Part shown: piece by piece, positions 1 to 6,461 of the stretch | How the letters are laid out: every line of letters starts with the position of its first letter | How positions within the stretch are numbered: position 1 is the first letter of the stretch | Assembly: GCA_002730485.1 (NCBI GenBank) | Contig: PCAH01000108.1 | Span: 1-19,236, forward strand | Origin: Dehalococcoidia bacterium | GTDB lineage: Bacteria; Chloroflexota; Dehalococcoidia; UBA3495 | DNA: 19,236 bases | Direction of reading: 5' to 3' | The notes under the pieces: generated by a model | The model's database searches: none | Told to the model about the DNA's origin: nothing | Seen by the model: the letters and a program-made list of their open reading frames with translations, nothing else | Translations under genes and position numbers: made by a program

Positions 1-335
1 CAATCCTCGGCCTGTTCAACCTCGTGTTGTGTCACCAGCACGTATTTCCCGTACTTCCTTAATAGAGGACGGCCGCCCTTGTAGCTGATCCAATACGCCA
101 CCCAGGATCCAAGAAGGTTCCCCAGAGCGCCGTAGAAGGCCGCCATCCACAACATCCAGGCCGAATCACCCTTCTCCTCAATTAAGAGCCAGCCTGCCAA
201 CGGCATAATTAATTCGCTGGGAAACGGGATTGCCGCGCTTTCGATGCCCATCAAAAAGACCACACCAGGCCAACCTATCGCATCGTAAACATTCGTAATT
301 ATGTCCAAAAACCATGTTTCTATGCCTGAGATCAA
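1..335 (-). CDS. DedA/SNARE-associated family membrane protein, N-terminal part
   Basis: The first 111 residues are visible; the gene continues past the left edge. The translation has the DedA signature: a hydrophobic N-terminal segment, then ESAAIPFPSELIMPLAGWL (E, then a P-F-P-S-E turn), then a glycine-rich stretch with GALGNLLGSWVAYW leading into KGGRPLLRKYGKY. DedA proteins are polytopic inner-membrane proteins, several of which act as lipid (undecaprenyl-phosphate or phospholipid) transporters. I chose a TTG start at 333-335 because AGGA lies about eight bases upstream and no in-frame ATG precedes the conserved region. The start could be a little different. The gene is divergent from the small HTH gene. 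The family assignment is firm; the exact role of this member is not known. Confidence 0.85.
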   Translation of the reverse strand, partial: MISGIETWFLDIITNVYDAIGWPGVVFLMGIESAAIPFPSELIMPLAGWLLIEEKGDSAWMLWMAAFYGALGNLLGSWVAYWISYKGGRPLLRKYGKYVLVTQHEVEQAED

Positions 336-453
336 TCTGAAAATCCTTTATTTGGTATATTTATGAGTTCTGGTTCGTTAAACTATGCATAGCTTGTTTA
401 ATTTAATTACTAACTCATTTCTTATATTAATTTAAAAGAATCCTTAAAAACAC

Positions 454-482
454 TTGACGTTCATATAACGCCCTGTTATTAT
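454..482 (+). promoter_or_regulatory. Sigma70-type promoter of the small HTH gene
   Basis: TTGACG (454-459) and TATTAT (477-482) are separated by exactly 17 bases, with an extended TG at 474-475. The transcription start would fall near 489. That places the TTG at 484 inside or upstream of the start site and supports translation from the ATG at 550. Confidence 0.7.
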
Positions 483-485
483 ATT

Positions 486-508
486 GGTAACCCGATGGCC
501 CGGGTACC
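486..508 (+). promoter_or_regulatory. Possible operator over the HTH gene transcription start
   Basis: GGTAACCC (486-493) faces GGGTACC (502-508). The arms are complementary apart from one extra A, with an eight-base spacer. The element sits on the predicted transcription start of a gene for a DNA-binding protein, where an autoregulatory site would be expected. It is short and unproven, and could also be a leader RNA hairpin. Confidence 0.3.
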
Positions 509-549
509 AGTATAAAGCAGTAGTAATAATAGAAGATACGGAGGGAACC

Positions 550-774
550 ATGGCTAGGAAGACGAAACTGATGCAGCGAGTAGAGAAGGAATTCCAACGG
601 CCTCTGGAGCGCCTATTGCCCGAGAAGGTCAATGAGGTCGGTCTCTCAGCCACTGCCGAGGAATTGGGCGTCAGCAAGGCTACCCTTGGCTACTGGCTCC
701 TGAAACTGGGTATAAATGTACGGCGTGTAGCTCTCGCTCCTGGCGAGACCCTGGAAGTCAAACGAATCAGCTAA
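550..774 (+). CDS. Small helix-turn-helix DNA-binding protein
   Basis: A 74-residue basic protein. The N-terminal 30 residues (MARKTKLMQRVEKEFQ...) are charged and helical. Residues 32-55 (LSATAEELGVSKATLGYWLLKL) read as a helix-turn-helix, with the usual A-x-x-L-G-V-S-x-x-T-L-x-x-W pattern of recognition helices. The tail carries a short LAPGETLEV segment. The ATG at 550 is preceded by GGAGGG four bases away, a strong ribosome site. A longer reading from TTG 484 is possible but would begin at the promoter -10 box, so I reject it. The gene is monocistronic, with its own promoter and a terminator about 50 bases after the stop. It is probably a small transcription regulator, perhaps autoregulated. 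I cannot assign it to a named family. Confidence 0.75.
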   Translation: MARKTKLMQRVEKEFQRPLERLLPEKVNEVGLSATAEELGVSKATLGYWLLKLGINVRRVALAPGETLEVKRIS

Positions 775-796
775 ACTCTTGAATCCTTAGTTCTCC

Positions 797-818
797 AAAA
801 GCGAGGCGAAGCGCTTTT
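797..818 (+). other. Small hairpin after the HTH gene
   Basis: AAAAGCG (797-803) pairs with CGCTTTT (812-818) around an eight-base loop, just ahead of the stronger terminator. It may act as a stabilising 3' hairpin or a weak first terminator. Confidence 0.35.
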
Positions 819-821
819 AGC

Positions 822-858
822 AAAAACCCCGTCCTTACGTGATCAGGACGGGGTTTTT
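822..858. terminator. Bidirectional rho-independent terminator
   Basis: A 13-14 bp perfect stem is formed by AAAAACCCCGTCC (822-834) and GGACGGGGTTTTT (846-858). The GC-rich core is flanked by A on the left and T on the right, so each strand reads as a hairpin followed by a U-run. It lies between convergent genes, the HTH gene (ending 774) and the amidase (ending 1013), and can serve both. Confidence 0.85.
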
Positions 859-1012
859 CTATTTCCTTCTATTTGGTCGAGGTGCCAGTGATTTCCGAAG
901 CGTCTCCCCAGAAATTTCGGTGTTCTCTCGTCCGTTTTAAGGCCCTTTTTGTGATCCCACCTGTATTCCAAGACGTTTAACCCGCGAATCACCTGTCTTT
1001 GAGGCCCAGCTC

Positions 1013-2119
1013 CTAACTTTGGAAGATGTCCTCAGGCAAAAACGCCGACACCGTGACGTTTGGTAGGTCAACCACGTTACTGATTCTGAGGTCGACCGCC
1101 ACACTGCAGATGATGTAGGCCTGTGACTTGCTCCACCCTCTCTCTTGCAGCAGGTCTATCATCTGGATCAGTGCGTTCCGTGCCGCCAGTGTCAGGTCCT
1201 CGCCTTCTTGGGTCCCGTCCTCGCGGATCGGCATCCCCATGGTTGCCATGAAATTCCGCGGGGCCGCCCATTCCGGAGGTAGGAAGTAGCCAGGATGGGC
1301 AAACCTGGGGAACGTTATGTTATTTCGGGCTGCCTCCCCCTTCTGTAGGTGAAACTTGACCACTGCGGTGGCGCCCATCTCTATGGCCGTGATGCAACAT
1401 TCGCCGTCGCCCTGGGCATAGTGCCCGTCGCCCGCGGAATACAGTCCGCCGTCAACGTTCACCGGTATCAGTAACCGAGAACCCGTGGTCAACTGCTTGG
1501 CGTCGACGTTGCCACAGTTCTCTCGCGGCGGTATGGTGCGGAGCCCTTCATTGGCAATCACCCCTTCCGGCACCGCATCTTCGGCGTCGGGCGGGAAGGC
1601 GATGCCGCCCCGGCGTACCAGGTCGGCTTCTCGATCTCTCCAGGCGTCCATCTGAGCTCTGGAAGGCGCGATTCCAGCGGTACCCATAAAGGATCCATTG
1701 GGTATCCTCACGCCTGGCAGCTCCTTGGACGTTGCCCAGCCGTCTTTCATCTCCCAGTGGACCACGAAAGACTCGGGGAACAGGTCACGCAGGAACCCGG
1801 CTCCGGGCCGGTTGCGGGTCCAACCGTAGGACTGGGGGATGATGTCGACGTACTCGACCTCCAACAGGTCCCCTGGCTCAGCGCCCTTTATGTAAACCGG
1901 CCCGGTCAATGGGTGTCCGACCTTTCCCGCGAACCCGTCGAAGTCGGCAACCGTGACACTCGGGTTCATCTGCCCATCAGAAGCGTCCCTGGTCTCCAGA
2001 GAAACCTCTTCACCAGGGTCCACTTCAATAATTGGAGTGATGTCCGGGTGCCAACGGTTGTGTCCCTTGCCCGGGTCGTCCTTCAGCCGCTTACTGCGGT
2101 CAATCTCAACGCTTTTCAT
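1013..2119 (-). CDS. Acetamidase/formamidase family protein
   Basis: A 368-residue cytosolic protein of the FmdA/AmdA family, which hydrolyses short amides such as formamide or acetamide to the acid and ammonia. Visible family signatures are HNRWHPDITPIIEVDPGEEV near residues 20-40, DGFAGKVGHPLTGPVYIKGAEPGD near 60-83, the NGSFMGTAGIAPS stretch, IPPRENCGNVD near 196-206, and the strongly conserved YSAGDGHYAQGDGEC near 227-241. Length fits the family. The ATG at 2119 has GGAG six bases upstream. It follows the minus-strand TPP enzyme by 24 bases and is almost certainly co-transcribed with it, so the amide or related substrate may belong to the same pathway. The exact substrate cannot be read from sequence; some family members are annotated as formamidases on weak evidence. 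Confidence 0.9.
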   Translation of the reverse strand: MKSVEIDRSKRLKDDPGKGHNRWHPDITPIIEVDPGEEVSLETRDASDGQMNPSVTVADFDGFAGKVGHPLTGPVYIKGAEPGDLLEVEYVDIIPQSYGWTRNRPGAGFLRDLFPESFVVHWEMKDGWATSKELPGVRIPNGSFMGTAGIAPSRAQMDAWRDREADLVRRGGIAFPPDAEDAVPEGVIANEGLRTIPPRENCGNVDAKQLTTGSRLLIPVNVDGGLYSAGDGHYAQGDGECCITAIEMGATAVVKFHLQKGEAARNNITFPRFAHPGYFLPPEWAAPRNFMATMGMPIREDGTQEGEDLTLAARNALIQMIDLLQERGWSKSQAYIICSVAVDLRISNVVDLPNVTVSAFLPEDIFQS

Positions 2120-2143
2120 CGAATCTCCAGAGAGTTGTTAGCT

Positions 2144-3829
2144 TTAAAGCGACCAGTCGTCGGGCGTGTTGGGCATGGCCATGGGCTTGATCATGATCTC
2201 CAGCAGAGCTGCCTGACCGTTCTCAGTGGCGGTGATGGCTCGTTGCAGGGCTGGTCCAACGTCTAGTGGATCTTCCACCCGCTCGGTCCAAGCGCCCAGA
2301 CCTTCCGCGACCTTGCTCCAGTTTCCGGTGAGTTTAGCCATGTCCGGTGGCGGGCCAGCCGGGCCGTTCATGCCCATCAGTCCTCCGCCGGTTCCCTCGT
2401 TGTTCACGACTATGGTGAGCGTAGAGATGCCCATGCGAACCGCAGTTTCCAGTTCCATGCCGACCATGCCAAAGGAAGCATCACCCAGCAGGTGGACAAC
2501 CAGATCGTCGGGTCGGCCGAGCTTGGCACCGATGGCCCCACCGAGGGACCAACCCATGGCAGCCATGCCGCCCATTCCGACGTAGCTGCGGGGCTTGGTG
2601 GCCTGCCAGAAAGGCGACATGTAGCCGCGGCTGCCACCGGCATCATGCAGAGCTATGGTCTTATCCGGGTCGATTATCTTGGCCAGTTCAGAGACGACTC
2701 GATAGCCTGTGGTAGGAGCAGATGTATCATTGACGATGTCGGCCCACTCACTGGCCTCCTTGTCTTTGGCCTGCTTAATCTCGGCGACCACTTCTTCTTT
2801 AAGGCCGCCGTTCCCAGGCCCAACCCGCTCTTTCACTGCGTCCAAGATGGCGCGCAGAGCCAGTTTGGCATCGGCCAATATCGGCACGTCGGCCTGGTAT
2901 TGCTTGTTCAAATCCTGCTCATCGGCGTTCACGTGAATCAGGCTCACACCCTCTGGAATGGGCCGTCCGTCGGTGCCGTTGGGCAGGCGGTAGGAGTTAC
3001 CCACAGCCAACACGACATCTGCCTTGCGGTTCATGTGGAGCGAGGCTCCGCTCGCGTACCGGCTCCGTGGGTAGCAGCCCATTCCCATGGCCAGGGGGTG
3101 GTTCTCCGGAAATACGCCCTTGGCCACCAGAGTGGTTGCCACCGGCATGGACAGTAATTCGGCCAGTTCTTTAGCCTCGTCCCAGGCCTCGGCGGACAAG
3201 ACTCCGCCGCCCAGGTTAAGAACGGGATTCTTGGCGTTGACCAGAAGATCGGCTGCCTGGGCAACCTCGTCGGCATTGGGGGCTGCTTTCCGTCCCGGGC
3301 CGACTGGTTCGTACGGCAATGAGCCGTCTGGGACCTCGGTCATCAGAACATCCTGGGGCATCTCAACCACGACTGGGCCAGGCGAACCCGAGCGTAGAGC
3401 GGTGAAGGCGCGGCGCATGACCGCAGGGATGTCTTCAACCTTGGTCATGGTCCCCCGCCATTTGACCAGGGTGTCGTAGATGCTGGCGGAAACTTCCTGC
3501 TGTACCTCTTTCCCAAGGTCGGCCAGGGGGTGTTGCCCCATCAGTAGAAGGACCGGGATATTGTCGGCAAATGCGCCGGCGATTCCGGTGAGGGTATTGG
3601 TCGCACCTGGGCCTGTGCCAGTCATGGCCACGCCCACTTTGCCCGTTGCCCGGGCGTAACCGTCGGCAATCTCCACGCCCAGTCTCTCGTTCCTGGCCGC
3701 GAAGACCTTGATGGTCTCAGAGTTCCTAAGACCGGTCCAAAGGGGGTTCAACCCACCGCCTTGGAACCCGGCGATATACTCCACTCCTTCTTTTTCCAGG
3801 GCGTGAACAATGGCATCGGCTGCACGCAT
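2144..3829 (-). CDS. Thiamine pyrophosphate-dependent enzyme, acetolactate synthase-like
   Basis: A 561-residue protein with the three-domain architecture of the acetolactate synthase / benzoylformate decarboxylase group. The N-terminal pyrimidine-binding domain carries the catalytic glutamate in ARNERLGVEIADGYAR (E48). A central domain follows at about 190-335. The C-terminal PP-binding domain has GDASFG (449-454) and NN (476-477), the expected 26-residue spaced GD...NN cofactor motif, though with GDA rather than the common GDG. It lacks the features needed to choose between synthase, decarboxylase or lyase activity. It is the first gene of a two-gene minus-strand operon with the amidase and is divergent from a paralogous TPP gene. 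A start at 3829 is preceded by a weak AGAGATGAG ribosome site. It is probably not the biosynthetic IlvB, because no small subunit or other ilv gene is adjacent. Confidence 0.88.
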   Translation of the reverse strand: MRAADAIVHALEKEGVEYIAGFQGGGLNPLWTGLRNSETIKVFAARNERLGVEIADGYARATGKVGVAMTGTGPGATNTLTGIAGAFADNIPVLLLMGQHPLADLGKEVQQEVSASIYDTLVKWRGTMTKVEDIPAVMRRAFTALRSGSPGPVVVEMPQDVLMTEVPDGSLPYEPVGPGRKAAPNADEVAQAADLLVNAKNPVLNLGGGVLSAEAWDEAKELAELLSMPVATTLVAKGVFPENHPLAMGMGCYPRSRYASGASLHMNRKADVVLAVGNSYRLPNGTDGRPIPEGVSLIHVNADEQDLNKQYQADVPILADAKLALRAILDAVKERVGPGNGGLKEEVVAEIKQAKDKEASEWADIVNDTSAPTTGYRVVSELAKIIDPDKTIALHDAGGSRGYMSPFWQATKPRSYVGMGGMAAMGWSLGGAIGAKLGRPDDLVVHLLGDASFGMVGMELETAVRMGISTLTIVVNNEGTGGGLMGMNGPAGPPPDMAKLTGNWSKVAEGLGAWTERVEDPLDVGPALQRAITATENGQAALLEIMIKPMAMPNTPDDWSL

Positions 3830-3857
3830 GACTCATCTCTCAACTAGTCGAATCGAG

Positions 3858-3874
3858 CTTTGGGTATCCCAAAG
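3858..3874 (-). promoter_or_regulatory. Hairpin in the leader of the minus-strand TPP gene
   Basis: CTTTGGG and CCCAAAG form a perfect seven-base stem with a three-base loop, in the predicted 93-base leader ahead of the start at 3829. It has no U-run, so it is not an obvious attenuator. Its function is unknown. Confidence 0.3.
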
Positions 3875-3928
3875 TCCGCTGAGGTTACCCATGCATAAAA
3901 CGTGCCTGGATTGCCTCAGGATGAGGGG

Positions 3929-3957
3929 ATGATACGCCTGCGCCCTACCTGGGTCAA
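3929..3957 (-). promoter_or_regulatory. Promoter of the minus-strand TPP/amidase operon
   Basis: On the minus strand, TTGACC (3957-3952) and TATCAT (3934-3929) are separated by exactly 17 bases. The seven bases downstream (CCCCTCA, to 3922) match those of the divergent partner promoter, so transcription likely starts near 3922, giving a leader of about 93 bases. Confidence 0.7.
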
Positions 3958-4016
3958 CCATCTTGGCACAACATTGGATACCTTTAGTTAGCCTCCGGTT
4001 GGCAGGCCATATTTTC

Positions 4017-4045
4017 TTGACCGGGCCATAGGCGGCGGGTATCAT
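4017..4045 (+). promoter_or_regulatory. Promoter of the plus-strand TPP gene
   Basis: TTGACC (4017-4022) and TATCAT (4040-4045) are separated by 17 bases and followed by CCCCTCA (4046-4052). The -35, spacing, -10 and discriminator are all the same as in the divergent minus-strand promoter. The two -35 boxes face each other across 59 bases (3958-4016), room for one shared regulator. The predicted leader is about 70 bases. Confidence 0.7.
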
Positions 4046-4121
4046 CCCCTCAACGTCCGCCCGACGCCCGTATTAGCCCGTAATTCAATAAGAAATAAAG
4101 CCAAAACAAGCGAGGCCATCC

Positions 4122-5840
4122 ATGCCATCAGCCAGTGAAATGATCGTCCAGACCTTGGAGGAAGCCGGTATCGAGTATGTCTTCGGTATTCCCGGAGGCG
4201 GCACCGGCCAGATATTCCAGGTCCTTGAGACAAAGCAAGACCGGATCAAGACTATCTTGGTACGTCACGAGCAGGCGGCCGCGATCATGGCCGATGCCTA
4301 TGGCCGTGCTGCCGGAAAACCGGCGGCAATCATGGGGCAAGGCTTGTTCATGGGCTCGAACGCCGCTTTTGGCATCATGGAATCCATGCTGAGCAGCTCG
4401 CCAATGCTGGTAATCACCGACACCTCAGACGGCGGCGCGGCCCAACGCCCGGCCAACCAGTCGGGAGCGGGAGAGTATGGCAGCATCGACCTCCAGTCCA
4501 TGTTCAAGGCCATGACCAAATACACGACTCTGGCCACCGACCCTAAAGAAGCTGTTTTGGGCGCGCAGATGGCCATCAAACACGCGGTGAGTGGCCGTCC
4601 TGGCCCCGCGACGTTACTGATGCGGTCTGCGGCCATCAGCGGACAGGTTGACCTGGAGTCGCCGCCGTTCATCCACAACGCCTCCGGGTTCTTGAACACG
4701 GTCAAACCGGCCAGCGCGCCGGTGGATATTGAACGAGCGATTCAGATCTTGAACGAGTCCAAACGTCCCGTGATCATTGCCGGAAACGGAGTCCACGTGG
4801 CCCGAGCCCACGACCAACTGCAAGAGTTCGCCGAACAATGGGGCATGCCCGTAGCAACCAGCTATAAAGGAAAGAGCGCCATCTCCGAGGACCATTCCCT
4901 GGCCCTGGGAATGGTTGGCACCTACGGCCAGGAAACCGCCAACAAAGCGGTGGGCGATGCAGATACCGTGGTGGTGATCGGCGCGTTGCTCCGCTCCCAG
5001 GAAACGGTTGGCGAGCGCCCCGACATCTTCAACCCGGCACGCCAACGCATCATCCAGATAGACATTGACGAGCGCAACGCCGGTTGGTCCTTCCCGGTGG
5101 AACTAGGTCTGATCGGCGACGCGAAGGCAATCCTAGAGCAATTGGTTGCGGCTTCCAAAGACGCAGCTCCAGGCAATGCTTCCAATCGAACTGAATGGAC
5201 AGAGAGCATGCAGGCCCGGCGGGATGCCGGTGGCTTCCATGACCAGCCGGAGATGCACGAAGAGAGTTCGCCGGTGAAGCCTCAGCGCCTGATTGCCCAG
5301 TTGCAAGCGACCATGCCCGCCAACACCATCTACGCCCTGGACGCCGGTAACAACCGCACCTGGATGGCCCATCTCTACCGTGCCCAGCAGGCCAACACCT
5401 TCTACAGTCCTGGCGGCACTGCGGGCATGGGCTGGGCGGTGCCAGCAGCAGTGGGACTGAAACTGGTCTATCCAGACCAGCCAGTGGCCTGCATCAGCGG
5501 CGACGGCGGCTACATGATGACCGTGAACGCCATCTCCACAGCAGTCCAGTACGATCTACCTATCATCTGTGTGGTCTTCAACAACGGCACCTTGGGCATG
5601 GTCAATGACCACCAACCGGAGGGCCACAAGATCGCATCGGAGTTCCACCCCACCAACAACGCCACGGTGGCCGAGGGTATGGGCGCTTGGGGTGTTCAGA
5701 TCAACGACTCCAAGGACCTGCCCGACGCCCTCAGGGCAGCCCAGGATTCGGGCCGACCGGCAGTCGTAGACGTAATTATCGATTCAGGCCCCAGTCCCGA
5801 CGACTGGCGTGCCGGCGCCTGGCGAGCAGGTCAAACCTAG
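4122..5840 (+). CDS. Thiamine pyrophosphate-dependent enzyme, acetolactate synthase-like (second paralogue)
   Basis: A 572-residue TPP enzyme of the acetolactate synthase superfamily. E50 in RHEQAAAIMADAYGRAAG is the cofactor-activating glutamate. The central domain spans about 200-345 (RPVIIAGNGV near 215-224). The C-terminal domain carries GDGGYMMT (460-467) and NN (487-488), the canonical GDG...NN Mg/TPP motif. FGIPGGGTGQIF near residues 21-32 is typical of the family. The start at 4122 has GAGG seven bases upstream. The gene stands alone on its strand and is divergent from its paralogue, with matched promoters, suggesting co-expression. The two proteins differ considerably, so they probably catalyse different steps or act on different acids. 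The activity could be a decarboxylase, a lyase or a synthase. Confidence 0.88.
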   Translation: MPSASEMIVQTLEEAGIEYVFGIPGGGTGQIFQVLETKQDRIKTILVRHEQAAAIMADAYGRAAGKPAAIMGQGLFMGSNAAFGIMESMLSSSPMLVITDTSDGGAAQRPANQSGAGEYGSIDLQSMFKAMTKYTTLATDPKEAVLGAQMAIKHAVSGRPGPATLLMRSAAISGQVDLESPPFIHNASGFLNTVKPASAPVDIERAIQILNESKRPVIIAGNGVHVARAHDQLQEFAEQWGMPVATSYKGKSAISEDHSLALGMVGTYGQETANKAVGDADTVVVIGALLRSQETVGERPDIFNPARQRIIQIDIDERNAGWSFPVELGLIGDAKAILEQLVAASKDAAPGNASNRTEWTESMQARRDAGGFHDQPEMHEESSPVKPQRLIAQLQATMPANTIYALDAGNNRTWMAHLYRAQQANTFYSPGGTAGMGWAVPAAVGLKLVYPDQPVACISGDGGYMMTVNAISTAVQYDLPIICVVFNNGTLGMVNDHQPEGHKIASEFHPTNNATVAEGMGAWGVQINDSKDLPDALRAAQDSGRPAVVDVIIDSGPSPDDWRAGAWRAGQT

Positions 5841-5905
5841 GATGAGTTCCTGCCCGCGCAGGATTGACGGGCGGCTCAGCTCACTAGGGATGCACAACCG
5901 TAGGA

Positions 5906-5922
5906 GCGGGTTTGTAACCCGC
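5906..5922. repeat. Short extragenic palindrome
   Basis: GCGGGTT TGT AACCCGC is a perfect seven-base stem with a three-base loop, flanked by GTAGGA on the left. It resembles the short GCGGGTTT/AAACCCGC extragenic palindromes scattered in many GC-rich genomes. The lack of a U-run argues against a normal terminator for the preceding gene. Confidence 0.5.
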
Positions 5923-6035
5923 ACTGCATTTGGTAGGCCAACCTCCACCAGCTTAAACGGCTAGCCATCCGCTCATGGTCAGCCCGTTGAACCACCATTT
6001 CGGCACTGTCCTACTGCGCCAGATGATTGGCTTAC

Positions 6036-6255
6036 GCGCATCCTTCGACAGGCTCAGGACGAGCGGTTTAGGGGATGAGCCAGGTCTCCCCAATAACCGT
6101 CATTCCGAGCGAAAGCAGGAATCCATGCACCTCCGCTGGAGTACCCGACTTCTAGCACAGCATCTCTGGATTCCTGCCTTCGCAGGAAAGACGGGTTTGG
6201 GGGAATTGGGTTCTCTCACCATAACCGCTCGTCCTGAGCCTGTCGAAGGATACGC
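6036..6255. repeat. Nested foldback element (MITE/REP-like)
   Basis: The outer arms, 6036-6068 and 6223-6255, are 33 bases long and complementary except for one position; they contain TCCTTCGACAGGCTCAGGAC. The inner arms, 6098-6125 and 6167-6193, are an imperfect inverted pair of the CATTCC...GGAATCCA type. Both motifs resemble extragenic repeats that I recall as widespread in bacterial genomes. No transposase lies nearby. It is probably a non-autonomous mobile or extragenic repeat, with one palindrome nested inside another. Confidence 0.75.
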
Positions 6256-6327
6256 CGAAGTCATGTCCCTCTGTTGCGGATACACGCCATACCTGCCCTG
6301 GTCAACGGGTTTTACAGGCGTGAATCG

Positions 6328-6357
6328 TTGGACGGGATATTGGGCCGGTGATAGTAT
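6328..6357 (+). promoter_or_regulatory. Candidate promoter of the CHAT-NTPase operon
   Basis: TTGGAC (6328-6333), an 18-base spacer and TAGTAT (6352-6357) with an extended TG at 6349-6350. The -10 box is only 4/6, so this is tentative. It would give a leader of about 98 bases containing the CCGGCC/GGCCGG hairpin at 6397-6418. Confidence 0.35.
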
Positions 6358-6461
6358 GGTTTGGAGATTCACTCTCAAACGATTCTTCGAATTTTTCCGG
6401 CCATTCAGCTTCGGCCGGTTGTTAAACTAAATCGTCCTTTGTACAGCCACCGGAGGCCTTC

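Larger units (their letters stand above)
5841..6461. other. Repeat-rich non-coding region
   Basis: This 620-base stretch holds no gene I can support. It contains a small CCTGC/GCAGG hairpin (5849-5862), a short palindrome (5906-5922), a large nested foldback element (6036-6255), a candidate promoter (6328-6357) and a CCGGCC/GGCCGG hairpin (6397-6418) in the leader of the next gene. Open reading frames across it run through the palindromes on both strands and look like chance readings. Confidence 0.75.

Noticed and set aside
484..549. N-terminal extension of the HTH protein from TTG 484
   Set aside because: That codon overlaps the -10 box and lies upstream of the predicted transcript start. 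ATG 550 has a strong GGAGGG ribosome site.
2492..3157. A 221-codon open frame opposite the minus-strand TPP enzyme
   Set aside because: It is a shadow of a gene with intact TPP motifs and shows no domain of its own.
3833..4233. Short minus-strand open frames between the two TPP genes
   Set aside because: They overlap the two well-formed divergent promoters and the start of the plus-strand gene, and carry no family signature.
5849..5862. Rho-independent terminator after the plus-strand TPP gene
   Set aside because: The CCTGC/GCAGG stem is only five bases and has no following U-run.
5975..6430. A 151-codon open frame in the intergenic region
   Set aside because: It runs straight through both arms of the nested foldback repeat, has no ribosome site, and its translation is low-complexity and repeat-derived. 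The opposite-strand frame at 6100-6378 is rejected for the same reason.
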